64,000 nt of DNA from JAWVFM01 sp038237625 (GCA_038237625.1 JBBRYM010000004.1:62001-126000); one strand, 5' to 3'; positions 16,842 through 25,399 are shown, numbered from the stretch's first letter. The notes: generated from the letters alone by a model not told the origin. Numbers and translations: made by a program.

Positions 16842-18011
16842 ATGGCCGACCACCGCCAACTTCTCGACGAGCTCTGCTCGTTCGAGCGCGAGACGGGCTC
16901 CTCCGGCGAGCGGGCCGCCGCCGAGTGGCTGGTTGCGCAGCTCGCCCAGCACGGGGCGGAGGCCGTGATCGACGAGGAGGCCCTGCACGACACCTTCTGG
17001 TGGCCACTCGGTCTCGCCGCCGCCGCCGGGGTCGCAGCCGGTGTGCTCGCCCTGCGGGGTCGGCGGCTGAGTGCCGCCGTGCTCGGCTCACTCGCCTTCT
17101 GGGCTGGCGTCGACGATCTGCCCCCGCGCCAACGGCGCTTCCGAAACCTGCTGCCCAAGCGCCGGGCGACGAACGTGGTCGCGACGGTTGGACCCGCCGA
17201 CGCCGAGCGGACCGTCGTCGTCGTCGCCCACCACGACGCCGCTCATTCGGGCCTCGTCTTCAGCCCCTGGATCCCGAACAAGCTGCACGAGGTCTATCCC
17301 CAGTTCTTCGAGGTCAACGACACCAGCCCGCCCCTGATGTGGCCGGTCGTCGGGGCGCCGCTCGTGTCCGCGCTCGGGGCCGTGCTCGGCAGCCGGGCGC
17401 TGGCCAAGACGGGGATCGTCCTGTCGGTCGGGGCCGCGGCGGGGATGATCGACATCGGCAACCGCCCGGTCGTGCCAGGTGCCAACGACAACGGCACCGG
17501 CGTCATCACCCTGATCGACCTCGCCAAGGCGCTGGCCGAAAAGCAGACCGAGTCCGTGCGAGTGATGCTCGTCTCGACGTCGGAGGAGGGGCTCTGCGAA
17601 GGGATGAGCGCCTTCGCGCACCGCCACTTCCCGGAGCTGCCCCCGGAGCGGACGTTCATCCTCTCAGTCGACACTGTGGGCTCGCCCCACCTTCTCTTCC
17701 TGCGCGGCGAGGGGATGTTCGGCATGAGCGAGTACCCGGCCGAGGCCCTGGCGCTGTGCGACGGCGTCGCGGAGGAGCTCGGGATCTATCTCATGCCCAA
17801 CCTGCGACTCCGAAACGCCACCGACGGCGTGATCGCGCTGGATGCGGGCTACCAGTGCGCCGCGATGTGCTCGGTCACCGACCTCAAGCAGCCCTCCAAC
17901 TACCACTGGCCGACCGACACCCCCGAGAACGTCGACTATGGCACCCTCGCCGAAGCCTGCCGTCTCGTCGAGGCGATCGTCCGCCGTCTGGACGAGCACT
18001 GGCTCACCTGA
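16842..18011 (+). CDS. M28-family metallopeptidase with internal hydrophobic segments
   Basis: A 389-residue di-zinc aminopeptidase-like protein. Metal motifs in order are AHHDAAHSG (His131, Asp132 region), GANDNGTGV and STSEEGLCEG (the Glu pair), with the last ligand region near YHWPTDTPENVD. Two hydrophobic stretches are unusual for M28: one at about residues 54-72 before the catalytic core, and one at about 170-205 between the first and second metal motifs. This suggests membrane attachment. There is no clear signal peptide. Peptide substrates cannot be inferred. It is divergent from the site-2 protease, and its stop is 10 bases from the convergent osmC-like gene. Confidence 0.85.
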   Translation: MADHRQLLDELCSFERETGSSGERAAAEWLVAQLAQHGAEAVIDEEALHDTFWWPLGLAAAAGVAAGVLALRGRRLSAAVLGSLAFWAGVDDLPPRQRRFRNLLPKRRATNVVATVGPADAERTVVVVAHHDAAHSGLVFSPWIPNKLHEVYPQFFEVNDTSPPLMWPVVGAPLVSALGAVLGSRALAKTGIVLSVGAAAGMIDIGNRPVVPGANDNGTGVITLIDLAKALAEKQTESVRVMLVSTSEEGLCEGMSAFAHRHFPELPPERTFILSVDTVGSPHLLFLRGEGMFGMSEYPAEALALCDGVAEELGIYLMPNLRLRNATDGVIALDAGYQCAAMCSVTDLKQPSNYHWPTDTPENVDYGTLAEACRLVEAIVRRLDEHWLT

Positions 18012-18021
18012 CCCGACGTCG

Positions 18022-18531
18022 CTAGGTCGAGGTTTCGATCGGTGGCGGGTTCGTGAGCGTCTGCAGCACGGTGCAGTAGCGCTCGCTCTTGGAAACGAGG
18101 GCGGCAAGCTCCTCTTCGCTCGCCTCGGGTGCCTCGATGTCGAAGCGCACGCGAATCGCGTCGAAGCCGACGTTGGCCTCTCTCGAGACCCCAAGCGTTC
18201 CCCGCAGGTCGAGGTCGCCCTCGACCGCCACGTTGATCGAGGCGGTCTGGATGCCCATTGCCGCGGCGACCATCTGGCAGGTCACCTGCGCACAGGCCGC
18301 CAGGGCGCCGAGCAGGAGGTCTCCCGAACAGGCGGCCGTGCCGGCGCCGCCGACGCCCGCATGGGCCTGCGCCTCCTGGATCGCCCGCCCGAGGTCGACC
18401 GAGCACGCGATGGGCTCGTCGCCCTCGCTGCCGCGAGCCGTGAGGGTGATCCGCGCCGCGTCCGGCTCGCTTCTGTAGCGCTCTTTCAGCGGCGCCTGCT
18501 TCTCTCTCAGATCCACGCCCCTGCCTTTCAC
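18022..18531 (-). CDS. OsmC/Ohr-family peroxiredoxin-like protein
   Basis: A 169-residue OsmC-family protein that probably reduces organic hydroperoxides with paired cysteines. Candidate catalytic residues are Cys80 in GALAACAQV and Cys153 in ERYCTVLQ. An N-terminal beta segment and a C-terminal helix/strand pair complete the fold. Other cysteines (Cys43, Cys68, Cys85) are extra. It overlaps the upstream enoyl-CoA hydratase gene by four bases, so the two are co-translated; the link may be protection against lipid peroxides. The precise substrate (Ohr or OsmC type) is not decided. Confidence 0.88.
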   Translation of the reverse strand: MKGRGVDLREKQAPLKERYRSEPDAARITLTARGSEGDEPIACSVDLGRAIQEAQAHAGVGGAGTAACSGDLLLGALAACAQVTCQMVAAAMGIQTASINVAVEGDLDLRGTLGVSREANVGFDAIRVRFDIEAPEASEEELAALVSKSERYCTVLQTLTNPPPIETST

Positions 18532-19334
18532 TCCGGGTCTGCGAACTGCGCCGCTTCTTTGGTGAAGGCCGCCTGGACAGCCGCGATCTGGTTGGGTGAG
18601 CCGATGAGCTTTCGCTGCAGCTCCTCCTCCAGCGCCAGGCTGACCTCCGACGTCGAGCCGTAGGCCTCGTTCACCAGGCGCTTGCCGAAGCGGATCGCGT
18701 GCGGTGACTTCGATGCGATCTCCTCGGCGAGCTCGAGCGCGGCGACGCGCGGGTCATCGGCGATGCGCGTGACCAGTCCGAGGTCGAGTGCCTCCTCGGC
18801 CTCGACGAATCGCCCCGTCCACACGATCTCCTTCGCGACGTCCATCGGCACCAGCGCTGGCAGCGACTGGGTGATGCCCATGTCGGGGACCAGCCCGTAC
18901 TTGATCTCGAGCACCGACAGACGCGTGTCGGGCGCGGCGATCCGGATGTCGGCACCCAGCGCGAGCTGGCAGCCGCCCCCGAGGCAGTTGCCGTGAAGCG
19001 CGGCGATCACGGGCGCCGGCATGCGCAGCCAGTTGTAGGTGACACGCTGGGCGAGGTTGGCGGGGTCGCCGTCGGCGTGCCCGAAGAGCACCTCGGAGAG
19101 GTCCTTGCCGCTGGCCGCGAAGCTGGGGAAGTCGAGGCCCGAGCAGAAGCTGGGTCCATCGCCCGAAATCACCACGGCGCGAACCGACTTGCTCTCGGCG
19201 AGCTCGGCGCTCACCTCGTCGAGCGCCTCGAACATCGCGTAGTCGAGAGCGTTGTGCTTATCAGCGCGGACGAGCCGCACGTCGGCGACGTGGCCATCGG
19301 CGACGTGGTCGATGCGAACCCGCTCATCGTTCAC
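18528..19334 (-). CDS. Enoyl-CoA hydratase/isomerase family protein
   Basis: A 268-residue crotonase-fold protein acting on CoA thioesters, probably in fatty-acid or amino-acid breakdown. The oxyanion-hole segments are FCSGLDFPSF and HGNCLGGGCQLALGAD. The position after GGG is Cys-Gln where many hydratases have a catalytic acid, so the exact reaction (hydration, isomerisation or other) is open. The start chosen is GTG 19334, giving the usual N-terminus MNDERVRIDHV; the longer frame to 19508 crosses a palindrome and part of the upstream vapC gene and looks spurious. It overlaps the osmC-like gene by four bases. Confidence 0.85.
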   Translation of the reverse strand: MNDERVRIDHVADGHVADVRLVRADKHNALDYAMFEALDEVSAELAESKSVRAVVISGDGPSFCSGLDFPSFAASGKDLSEVLFGHADGDPANLAQRVTYNWLRMPAPVIAALHGNCLGGGCQLALGADIRIAAPDTRLSVLEIKYGLVPDMGITQSLPALVPMDVAKEIVWTGRFVEAEEALDLGLVTRIADDPRVAALELAEEIASKSPHAIRFGKRLVNEAYGSTSEVSLALEEELQRKLIGSPNQIAAVQAAFTKEAAQFADPE

Positions 19335-19354
19335 GCGGCGATCCTTCCAGAAAG

Positions 19355-19370
19355 CGGCTCCGCGGAGCCG
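19355..19370. terminator. Perfect 16-base palindrome between vapC and the hydratase gene
   Basis: CGGCTCCGCGGAGCCG is self-complementary. It lies after the vapC stop and 21 bases before the hydratase GTG. The same 16 bases occur at 28229-28244 between convergent genes. It is likely a terminator-type hairpin. Confidence 0.5.
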
Positions 19371-19383
19371 CCACTCCTCGCCC

Positions 19384-19791
19384 TCAGGGGCGAAGCTCGA
19401 CGAAGCCGGCCGCCGCGAAGCCATCGTCAAACGCGAGAGCCTCGGTGATCTGGTTGGCCCGCATGAAGGCGAAACTGGTGGCGTCCACGAACGAGTACTC
19501 GCGCTCATCGTGACGGCGCAGCCACGCGAGCGCCTCTGTCTCCAGCGCTGGCGCGAGGTGGGCGACCTCGATCCGCGGCGAACGCTCGATTAGGTCCATG
19601 CCAAGGACGGCCGCCGGGTGGCCGCGTTTGCGCCTGAACAAGGTCCATGACTCCCCGCGTACGTGGTTCGTGGTGACGAGACGCGCGTCGCGAAGCCTGG
19701 AGCGAAGCTCGACCGCGGCCTCGTGATTCGAATCACCCGGGTACAGGCTCGCGAAGATGAAGGAGGTGTCTAGGAATGTGAGCCGGGCCAA
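19384..19791 (-). CDS. vapC: VapC-type PIN-domain toxin
   Basis: A 135-residue PIN-domain ribonuclease. Acidic active-site residues are visible as Asp8 (FLDTSF), Glu47 (RGESW), Asp103 (FVDATS) and Asp122/Asp123 (AFDDGF), the usual four-acid set. Family members cut tRNA or rRNA and are held inactive by the cognate antitoxin. The frame starts with TTG at 19791, inside the last 22 bases of the antitoxin gene; such overlap is common for toxin-antitoxin pairs and the TTG may keep toxin synthesis low. No upstream ATG is possible without moving deeper into the antitoxin gene. The RNA target is unknown. Confidence 0.88.
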   Translation of the reverse strand: MARLTFLDTSFIFASLYPGDSNHEAAVELRSRLRDARLVTTNHVRGESWTLFRRKRGHPAAVLGMDLIERSPRIEVAHLAPALETEALAWLRRHDEREYSFVDATSFAFMRANQITEALAFDDGFAAAGFVELRP

Positions 19792-20030
19792 TCTTCAGGG
19801 TTCTTCGGTCCGTAGACGACATCGTCGATCGATTCGCCAGGACGGAGATCCGGACCGCCCAACGCCCCGAACATCGAGAAGAACGGGTCTTCGTCGAGCG
19901 GGGGCAACGGCTCGACCCGCGCGCGCACGGCCCGGCGGACGATCTCGGCCTTGGAGACGCCCTCGCGCTCGGCCTCGCGCCCGAGGGCCACATCGAGCTC
20001 CGGTTCCAGCGAGATCTGAAGGCGCTTCAT
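19770..20030 (-). CDS. vapB: VapB-type ribbon-helix-helix antitoxin
   Basis: An 86-residue antitoxin. The N-terminal half is an RHH/CopG DNA-binding fold: MKRLQISLEPELDVALG forms the strand and first helix, and VSKAEIVRRAVRA the second helix. The acidic C-terminal half (about residues 46-86), with EDPFFSMFG and DDVVYGPKN, should wrap the toxin. ATG 20030 is preferred over the longer frame to 20105 because it starts exactly at the RHH strand and leaves the operator at 20042-20069 upstream. It overlaps vapC by 22 bases. Autorepression by the VapBC complex is the expected mode. Confidence 0.88.
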   Translation of the reverse strand: MKRLQISLEPELDVALGREAEREGVSKAEIVRRAVRARVEPLPPLDEDPFFSMFGALGGPDLRPGESIDDVVYGPKNPEDWPGSHS

Positions 20031-20041
20031 GCGTGGCAAAG

Positions 20042-20069
20042 TTACATCACCTACGGCAATGTGATGTAA
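20042..20069 (-). promoter_or_regulatory. vapBC operator overlapping a candidate promoter
   Basis: Perfect inverted arms TTACATCAC and GTGATGTAA are separated by 10 bases, ending 11 bases before the vapB ATG. Read on the minus strand, the same bases give -35 TTACAT and -10 TGTAAC with a 17-base spacer, so a bound RHH dimer pair would cover the promoter. The leader would be only a few bases. Confidence 0.75.
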
Positions 20070-20120
20070 GCAGGTCGTGCCAAGCTCGTCAACCGGGCGT
20101 GCCAAATCGCCCCGCCCGGC

Positions 20121-21788
20121 CTAGAGGTGCGCGGAGTGGCGCTCGAGGATGCGATCGACGTCGGTGCCGTGCGGGAGCGTGCCGAACGCGTGTCCCCAGT
20201 CGCCCTCCAGGCGGGTCGCGCAAAAGGCGTCGGCGACCGCGGGGTCGCCGTGGCGAACCAGGAGGGAGGCTTGAAGCGCCAGAGCCATGCGCTCGACGAT
20301 CCGCCGGGCGCGCGCCTCGATGCCGTCCATGTCGGTGATCTCTTCGCGGATCTTCGCCGCGTAGCGGTCCAGGCGCGGCTCGGCGCCGGCCGCCTCACCC
20401 ACCTCGTTTGCAAACCCTTCGACGGACTCCGGGCTCTTGACCATGGCCCGCAGGACGTCAAGGCATTGGACGTTGCCCGAGCCCTCCCAGATCGAGGCCA
20501 GCGGGCTCTCGCGGTAGAGGCGGGGCATCCCGGACTCCTCGACGTAGCCGTTGCCGCCAAAGCACTCGAGCGCCTCGAAGGCGTGAGCCGGCGCGCGCTT
20601 GCACGTCCAGTACTTCAGGACGGCGTTGGCGATCCGCTTGAAGCGGGTGGCGACCTCGTCGCCGGCGACAGACTCGTCATAGGCGCGCGCGAGCCGCAGG
20701 CCGGCGATGGTGGCGGCCTCCGACTCGATCGCCAGATCGGCGAGCACGTTTCGCATCAGCGGCTGGTCGATCAGGAGCTTGCCGAAGGCCGTGCGATGCT
20801 CGGCGTGGTTGATGGCCGCGGCCGTGCCGTAGCGCATGCCGGTCGCGGCGCCCGTGACGCAGTCGAGGCGCGTGTGGTTGACCATCTCGATGATCGTCGG
20901 CACGCCGCGGCCCTCCTCGCCAACCATCTGCGCCCATGCGCCCCGGAACTCCACTTCGGACGAAGCGTTCGAGCGATTGCCGAGCTTGTCCTTGAGGCGC
21001 TGGATGTGGAAGTGGTTGCGCTCGCCGTCGGGCAGAAAGCGCGGCATCAGAAAGCAGGAGATGCCGGACTCCGTCTGCGCCAGGACCAGGAACGCATCGC
21101 ACATGGGCGCGGAGCAGAACCACTTGTGGCCGACGATCTCGTATTCGGCGCCGGACCCACCGCCGTTCAGCGCCGTCGCGGTCGTGGTGTTGGCGCGAAC
21201 GTCGGAGCCGCCCTGCTTTTCCGTCATCGCCATGCCGCAGAGCGCTCCGGGCTTGTCGGGGGCAGGACGAAGCTCGCCGTCGTAGACGTTGGACATGAAG
21301 CGCGGCTCCCACTCCGCCGCGATCTCGGGGGTCTTGCGCAGCGCCGGGATCACCGAGTAGGTCATCGAGATCGGGCAGCCGACGCCCGCCTCGGCCTGCG
21401 AGAAGACCATGAACATCGCCGCCCGCGCCACGTGGGCGCCGGGCTGGGGATCCGTCCAGGGCAGCGAATGCAACCCCATGCCGACGCCCTCGGTCATCAG
21501 CTCGTGCCAGGCCGGATGGAACTCGACCTCGTCGATGCGGTTGCCGAAGCGGTCGTGCGTACGGAGCTTGGGCGGGTTCTCGTTTGCCTGGCGCCCGAGG
21601 CGCTGGGCGCGCGCGGAGCCGGCGAAGGCGCCGGCGGCGCTGGCCTTCTCGGTGGCCCACTCGCCGCCCTCGCGCACAAGGGCCTCCTTCATCACCACGT
21701 CCGAGTCGAAGGCGTTGTAGCCCTCCAGGGGAGTGGACTGGTTGAAGACCTCATGGGTCTGGTCACCCGTACGCTCAGCTACCGACAT
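20121..21788 (-). CDS. AidB-like acyl-CoA dehydrogenase
   Basis: A 555-residue flavoprotein of the acyl-CoA dehydrogenase superfamily. The N-terminal THEVFNQSTPLEGYN is characteristic of the AidB branch, and MTEKQGGSDVRANTT and FGGNGYVEESG are flavin and substrate-site motifs. E. coli AidB binds DNA during the adaptive response to alkylation, but many relatives are simply longer acyl-CoA dehydrogenases; which applies here is not clear. The gene overlaps its upstream tetR by 14 bases, so the two are co-transcribed from a promoter with a perfect operator. An inducer could be an acyl-CoA or fatty acid. It follows the vapBC operator with 51 bases between. Confidence 0.88.
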   Translation of the reverse strand: MSVAERTGDQTHEVFNQSTPLEGYNAFDSDVVMKEALVREGGEWATEKASAAGAFAGSARAQRLGRQANENPPKLRTHDRFGNRIDEVEFHPAWHELMTEGVGMGLHSLPWTDPQPGAHVARAAMFMVFSQAEAGVGCPISMTYSVIPALRKTPEIAAEWEPRFMSNVYDGELRPAPDKPGALCGMAMTEKQGGSDVRANTTTATALNGGGSGAEYEIVGHKWFCSAPMCDAFLVLAQTESGISCFLMPRFLPDGERNHFHIQRLKDKLGNRSNASSEVEFRGAWAQMVGEEGRGVPTIIEMVNHTRLDCVTGAATGMRYGTAAAINHAEHRTAFGKLLIDQPLMRNVLADLAIESEAATIAGLRLARAYDESVAGDEVATRFKRIANAVLKYWTCKRAPAHAFEALECFGGNGYVEESGMPRLYRESPLASIWEGSGNVQCLDVLRAMVKSPESVEGFANEVGEAAGAEPRLDRYAAKIREEITDMDGIEARARRIVERMALALQASLLVRHGDPAVADAFCATRLEGDWGHAFGTLPHGTDVDRILERHSAHL

Positions 21789-22404
21789 GGGCTGGCTCCC
21801 TTCCTGTCACCGATCGAATACAGAAGTCTCGTAGGGAGGCGATGATCGCCTCGGGGTCGTGGGCCGAGGCCGTGGGGGAGACCGGGCCGACAAGAGCCTC
21901 GCCGATGGCTCCGACCATCGCGGCGGCCGCTAGGGCAGGGTCCTGGCGCGGCAGCTCGCCGCTCTCTACGCCCCCGGCGATGACGGCCGCGAACGCATCG
22001 CGGTAGGCGCGGCGAAAGACCAGACGCTCGGCCTCGACGGCGGGATCCACCGGCTCGGCTATCAGCGCCCACGCCAGGCGCCGTCCGCGAAGCGCGCGGC
22101 GCGCGAAGGCCTCGACCGCAGCGGCGATCCGCTCGGCCGCCGTGCCCGTAATCGCCTCCGTGGCAGCCACCACCGCGTCGACCTCATGCTGCGACGCGTT
22201 GCGAAAGACCTCGGCGAAGAGATCGGCCTTGGAGGGGAAGTGGCGGTAGACGGTGCCGGTCGCAACGCCCGCCCGCTCGGCCACCGCCGAGACCGATGCT
22301 TCCGCATAGCCACCGTGGGCGACCAGTTCCCGCGCGGAGGTGACGATGCACTCGCGCGCAGCCGCCTTGCGAGCCTCGGTTCGCTCGGTTGCTCGATAAG
22401 CCAC
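21775..22404 (-). CDS. TetR-family repressor of the aidB-like gene
   Basis: A 209-residue TetR regulator. The helix-turn-helix lies at about residues 12-58, with EASVSAVAERAGVATGTVY and YRHFPSKADLF. The ligand domain is not assignable. The start is GTG 22404, two bases from a perfect 28-base operator. It is co-transcribed with the aidB-like gene (14-base overlap), so autoregulation of both is expected, probably relieved by an acyl-CoA-type ligand. The upstream LAL regulator gene ends 12 bases before it in the same direction; read-through is possible, but the operator suggests its own promoter. Confidence 0.9.
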   Translation of the reverse strand: MAYRATERTEARKAAARECIVTSARELVAHGGYAEASVSAVAERAGVATGTVYRHFPSKADLFAEVFRNASQHEVDAVVAATEAITGTAAERIAAAVEAFARRALRGRRLAWALIAEPVDPAVEAERLVFRRAYRDAFAAVIAGGVESGELPRQDPALAAAAMVGAIGEALVGPVSPTASAHDPEAIIASLRDFCIRSVTGREPAHVGS

Positions 22405-22405
22405 G

Positions 22406-22433
22406 CAAGAAGTGAATCATAATTCACTTCTTG
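22406..22433 (-). promoter_or_regulatory. TetR operator of the tetR-aidB operon
   Basis: Twelve-base arms CAAGAAGTGAAT and ATTCACTTCTTG flank the 4-base spacer CATA, without mismatch. On the minus strand the centre reads TATGAT, a good -10, so repressor binding would block the polymerase. The element spans the stop codon of the LAL gene (22417-22419) and ends 2 bases before the tetR GTG; the mRNA would have almost no leader. Confidence 0.85.
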
Positions 22434-25095
22434 ATGCGGCGCCAGGGCTGGCTTCGAGACGGCGCACCGCGGCGACAGCTTCGCCACGGCCGTTTACGTC
22501 GAGCTTTCGCAGGATCGATGAGACGTGGTGGCCGACCGTCTTCTGGGAGAGGAACAGGCGCTCGGCAATATCAGCGTTCCGCAGGCCCTCGGCCACGAGC
22601 CCGAGCACCTCCACCTCGCGGGCCGTGAGCCCCGCCGGATTCTCCTTGGTCGTCTGACGTGGGCCACGAGGAAGGCCCTTGGCTCCGCGCTCGCGAAGGC
22701 GGCGGGCGACGATCGTGGCCGCGGCTGCGGCGCCAAGGTCCTGAAGCGCATCGAGCGAGCGCCGAAGCAGCTCCTCCGAATCGGCACCCGAAAGTGCCAG
22801 CGCAGCTTCGTATGGGGCGCCGAGCTCGGTCCACAGCTCCGCGGCTTGTTCGTGCTCGCCGGCGAGCTCGGCGGCGAAGGGCGCGGCGACCTCAAGGTCG
22901 ATCTCCTCTTCGACGCCGGCGCGGCGTCGCCAGGTAGCGAGCTCGCCCAGGTAATAGGGCTCGCCTCGCTCCAAAGCGAGGTCGAAGGCGAGCTCGCTTT
23001 CTTGCACGGCCGCCTCGCGCCTTCCCTCCAGCCAGGCAGTCTCGGTTCTGGCTACCGCCAGGGCGCCTCTGAATTGAAGCTCGATGGTGGCACCGCCGCG
23101 CTCCTGAGCATCGTCGAGAAGTGGCCAAACCTCAGGATCGCCCCGGCGGGCGCGCACCCTCGCCAGCACGATCAGGCCGCCGAAGCGGGGTCCCATCACG
23201 GTGGAGGGGCGTCCTTCCACGAGCGACATTGCCGCGTCCGCCGCCGTGTCCCAATTTCCGCCGTGAAGCGCCGACTCCGCCCGCGCGCTGATCAGACACT
23301 CCAGCCACGCCTCGAGTCCTCGCTCCCGGCAATAGTGGATCCCAGGCTCGAAGTAGGGCTCCGCGAGCTTCCATTCCCGCCGGCCCTCGCCCAGTGTCGC
23401 GATCAGGTTCAGATACCCGCGCCCAACCTCGACGGGAAGGTCGGCCTCCCTCGCCAGCTCGATGCTGCGCTCCAGCGCCGCGACGCCGCTTGGAAGCCCC
23501 AGGACTATCTCCGCGCATCCCACCGTGTTGAGTGAATAGGCGAGAGCCTGGGCATCGCCGACCTCTTCGGCGACGGCGATCGCTCGCCGGCCAAACTCGA
23601 TTGCTTCGTCCATCCGGTCCTGCACGAGGCCGTTCGCCGCCTCGAGACCGTAGGCGCGAGCCAGCGCGCCGCTCGAAGGGCATCCCTCGAGGACCTTGAC
23701 GGCTTCGTCCGTGAGAGCCCGCTCGTCCCCGCGGTGCTCCATGCAGGCGACCGTGCGCGCCTTGCGGATGAGGATCTCGCCCTGCCGGATTTTGTCTCCT
23801 GTAGCACGACGAATTTCCAGGGCCTCGTCGAGGGCGTCGACTGCCTCTTCGCGCATGTCGATGACGTATGCCTCGTCCGCGAAGCGCTCGAGCAGGTCGG
23901 CTCGCCCCGAGGGCGGAAGGGCCTGGCCGAATCGCAGCGCGCGCTCATACTGGTGAAGGGCTTCTCGGCGAGCGCCTACGGACGCGGCGTGCTCCGCCGC
24001 GGCGGGCGCTAGGCGCAGCACCGCTCGCGCGTCGCCGGCGCCCTCAGCGTGGTGCGCCAGGCGCGCCAGATCCGGGGCTCGGTCGTCCTGTTCGCTGAGG
24101 GCCCTCAGGGCCCTGCGATGCAGGTCGAGGGTGCGATCCGGCGCCAGCGACTCTTCGATCGCGAGGCGAGCCAGCTCGTGGCGGAATCCGATCCGATCCC
24201 CCTCGGCCGTGAGCATTCCCGAGCTGAGACACTCGCCGATGTCGCCCACCGTTCCGCCGACGAGGGCCTCCAGGAGCCACAGCTCCGCTCGCTCGGGCAC
24301 GGCTGCTGTGGCGTCCAAGAGCGCTCGGGCAGCCGGGCTCAGACGAGATGCACGCGCGAGGACCGCGTCGCGGACGGTCCGCGGCACCTGCTCGGTCTCC
24401 GCAGCCAGCGCCTCGGTTACGAAAAACGGATTTCCCGAAGTCCGGTAGTAGAGCTCTTCGGAGTCCACGCCCTTCGCCGCCGCCAGCGTTGCCACCGCCT
24501 CCGGCGAAAGCCCGGCGAGCTCCAGGCGGTCCACGCTCTCCCCCGGGGGCAGCTCGCCCAGAATCACGCGAAGCGGATGGGTCGGGCTCAACTCCTCGTC
24601 GCGATAGCTGGCCACGAAGAGTGCTGGCGATTCCGCAATGCGGCGAGCCACCAGCCGGGTGACGTCCAGGGTCGCCTCGTCTGCCCAATGGAGGTCCTCC
24701 AGAACGAGCACGGTGGGTGATGGCGCCTCGAGCTCCCGAAGCAGAGCGTTGGCGACGTCATGCGGCTTGTCCCCGCGCTCGACACGTTCGTCGAGCTCAC
24801 CGCCTGTCTGGCGGCCGACGTCGAGAAGCGGACCCAGCGGCCGCGGAGTGAAAAGCGGATCGCACGCGCCCCAGAGGATTCGAACCCGGGGACCGGATTC
24901 GCCGCAGAACTTCTGCAGGAGGCTGGTCTTGCCGATCCCGGCTTCTCCGTTGACCAGGAGGACGCGGCCTCGCGCAGTTCGCTTGACCGCCGCCAGGGAC
25001 TCGTCAAGCGTGCCGAGCTGCTCCGCGCGCTCGAATAGCTCTGCGGAACCGACGGCAGGCGTGTCGGTCAAGGCCTTCAAGTGCTCATCATCCAC
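22417..25095 (-). CDS. LAL-type LuxR-family ATPase transcription regulator
   Basis: An 892-residue regulator. The N-terminal NTPase has Walker A in VNGEAGIGKTSLLQ (about residues 48-61) and a Walker B-like VLVLEDLHWAD. A long TPR-like helical middle follows, and a C-terminal LuxR helix-turn-helix at about residues 820-880, with GLTAREVEVLGLVAEG and FLSQKTVGHHV. Such LAL proteins activate genes in response to a small molecule that binds the middle part; target and ligand cannot be predicted. It follows a DUF4242 gene by 31 bases in the same direction. Its stop codon lies inside the tetR operator, an unusual overlap. Confidence 0.9.
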   Translation of the reverse strand: MDDEHLKALTDTPAVGSAELFERAEQLGTLDESLAAVKRTARGRVLLVNGEAGIGKTSLLQKFCGESGPRVRILWGACDPLFTPRPLGPLLDVGRQTGGELDERVERGDKPHDVANALLRELEAPSPTVLVLEDLHWADEATLDVTRLVARRIAESPALFVASYRDEELSPTHPLRVILGELPPGESVDRLELAGLSPEAVATLAAAKGVDSEELYYRTSGNPFFVTEALAAETEQVPRTVRDAVLARASRLSPAARALLDATAAVPERAELWLLEALVGGTVGDIGECLSSGMLTAEGDRIGFRHELARLAIEESLAPDRTLDLHRRALRALSEQDDRAPDLARLAHHAEGAGDARAVLRLAPAAAEHAASVGARREALHQYERALRFGQALPPSGRADLLERFADEAYVIDMREEAVDALDEALEIRRATGDKIRQGEILIRKARTVACMEHRGDERALTDEAVKVLEGCPSSGALARAYGLEAANGLVQDRMDEAIEFGRRAIAVAEEVGDAQALAYSLNTVGCAEIVLGLPSGVAALERSIELAREADLPVEVGRGYLNLIATLGEGRREWKLAEPYFEPGIHYCRERGLEAWLECLISARAESALHGGNWDTAADAAMSLVEGRPSTVMGPRFGGLIVLARVRARRGDPEVWPLLDDAQERGGATIELQFRGALAVARTETAWLEGRREAAVQESELAFDLALERGEPYYLGELATWRRRAGVEEEIDLEVAAPFAAELAGEHEQAAELWTELGAPYEAALALSGADSEELLRRSLDALQDLGAAAAATIVARRLRERGAKGLPRGPRQTTKENPAGLTAREVEVLGLVAEGLRNADIAERLFLSQKTVGHHVSSILRKLDVNGRGEAVAAVRRLEASPGAASRSEL

Positions 25096-25126
25096 CGAAC
25101 TGGTGATCTTCGCAACAGGGGTTTCC

Positions 25127-25399
25127 TCATGCGTAGAAGTAGGGGTCGAGCACGCTGACCTGCGTGATCCGGTCGACGGGGAGTGCGTTTCGGGCGGCCG
25201 TCGTTCGCACCGCCTCCGGAGTCGGCGCGTCGTAGACGCAAAAGGTCTTGCGCTTGTCCTTGCTCACGTACGAGCTGAGCCAGGTGACGCCCTCGTCGGC
25301 ATTTCGTTCAACCACGCCCAGACATTGGCGGGCACCCTCGGCGTCCACCGGTACTCGGAGGCCACAGGGAAAGCTTCTTTCGACGACGTATCGGGGCAT
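25127..25399 (-). CDS. DUF4242-family small protein, second copy
   Basis: A 90-residue DUF4242 protein: MPRYVVERSFPCG forms the first strand, followed by GVTWLSSYVSKD, KTFCVYDAPTPEAVRTT and LPVDRITQVSVLDP. The pattern of strands and the PEAVR/LPVD motifs match the copy at 11659-11955 but the sequence is diverged. ATG 25399 is preferred over the longer frame because an SD-like GGAAGGAACC precedes it. It is followed after 31 bases by the LAL regulator in the same direction, so the two probably share a transcript; whether the small protein feeds a signal to the regulator is open. Confidence 0.75.
   Translation of the reverse strand: MPRYVVERSFPCGLRVPVDAEGARQCLGVVERNADEGVTWLSSYVSKDKRKTFCVYDAPTPEAVRTTAARNALPVDRITQVSVLDPYFYA

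Noticed and set aside
19335..19508. Upstream extension of the enoyl-CoA hydratase
   Set aside because: It crosses the palindrome at 19355-19370 and the 3' end of vapC, and adds no family sequence; GTG 19334 is preferred.
24880..24905. tRNA T-arm-like sequence (GGTTCGAATCC pattern on the minus strand)
   Set aside because: It lies inside the LAL regulator coding frame (residues reading VRILWGACD) and has no acceptor stem or anticodon arm around it.
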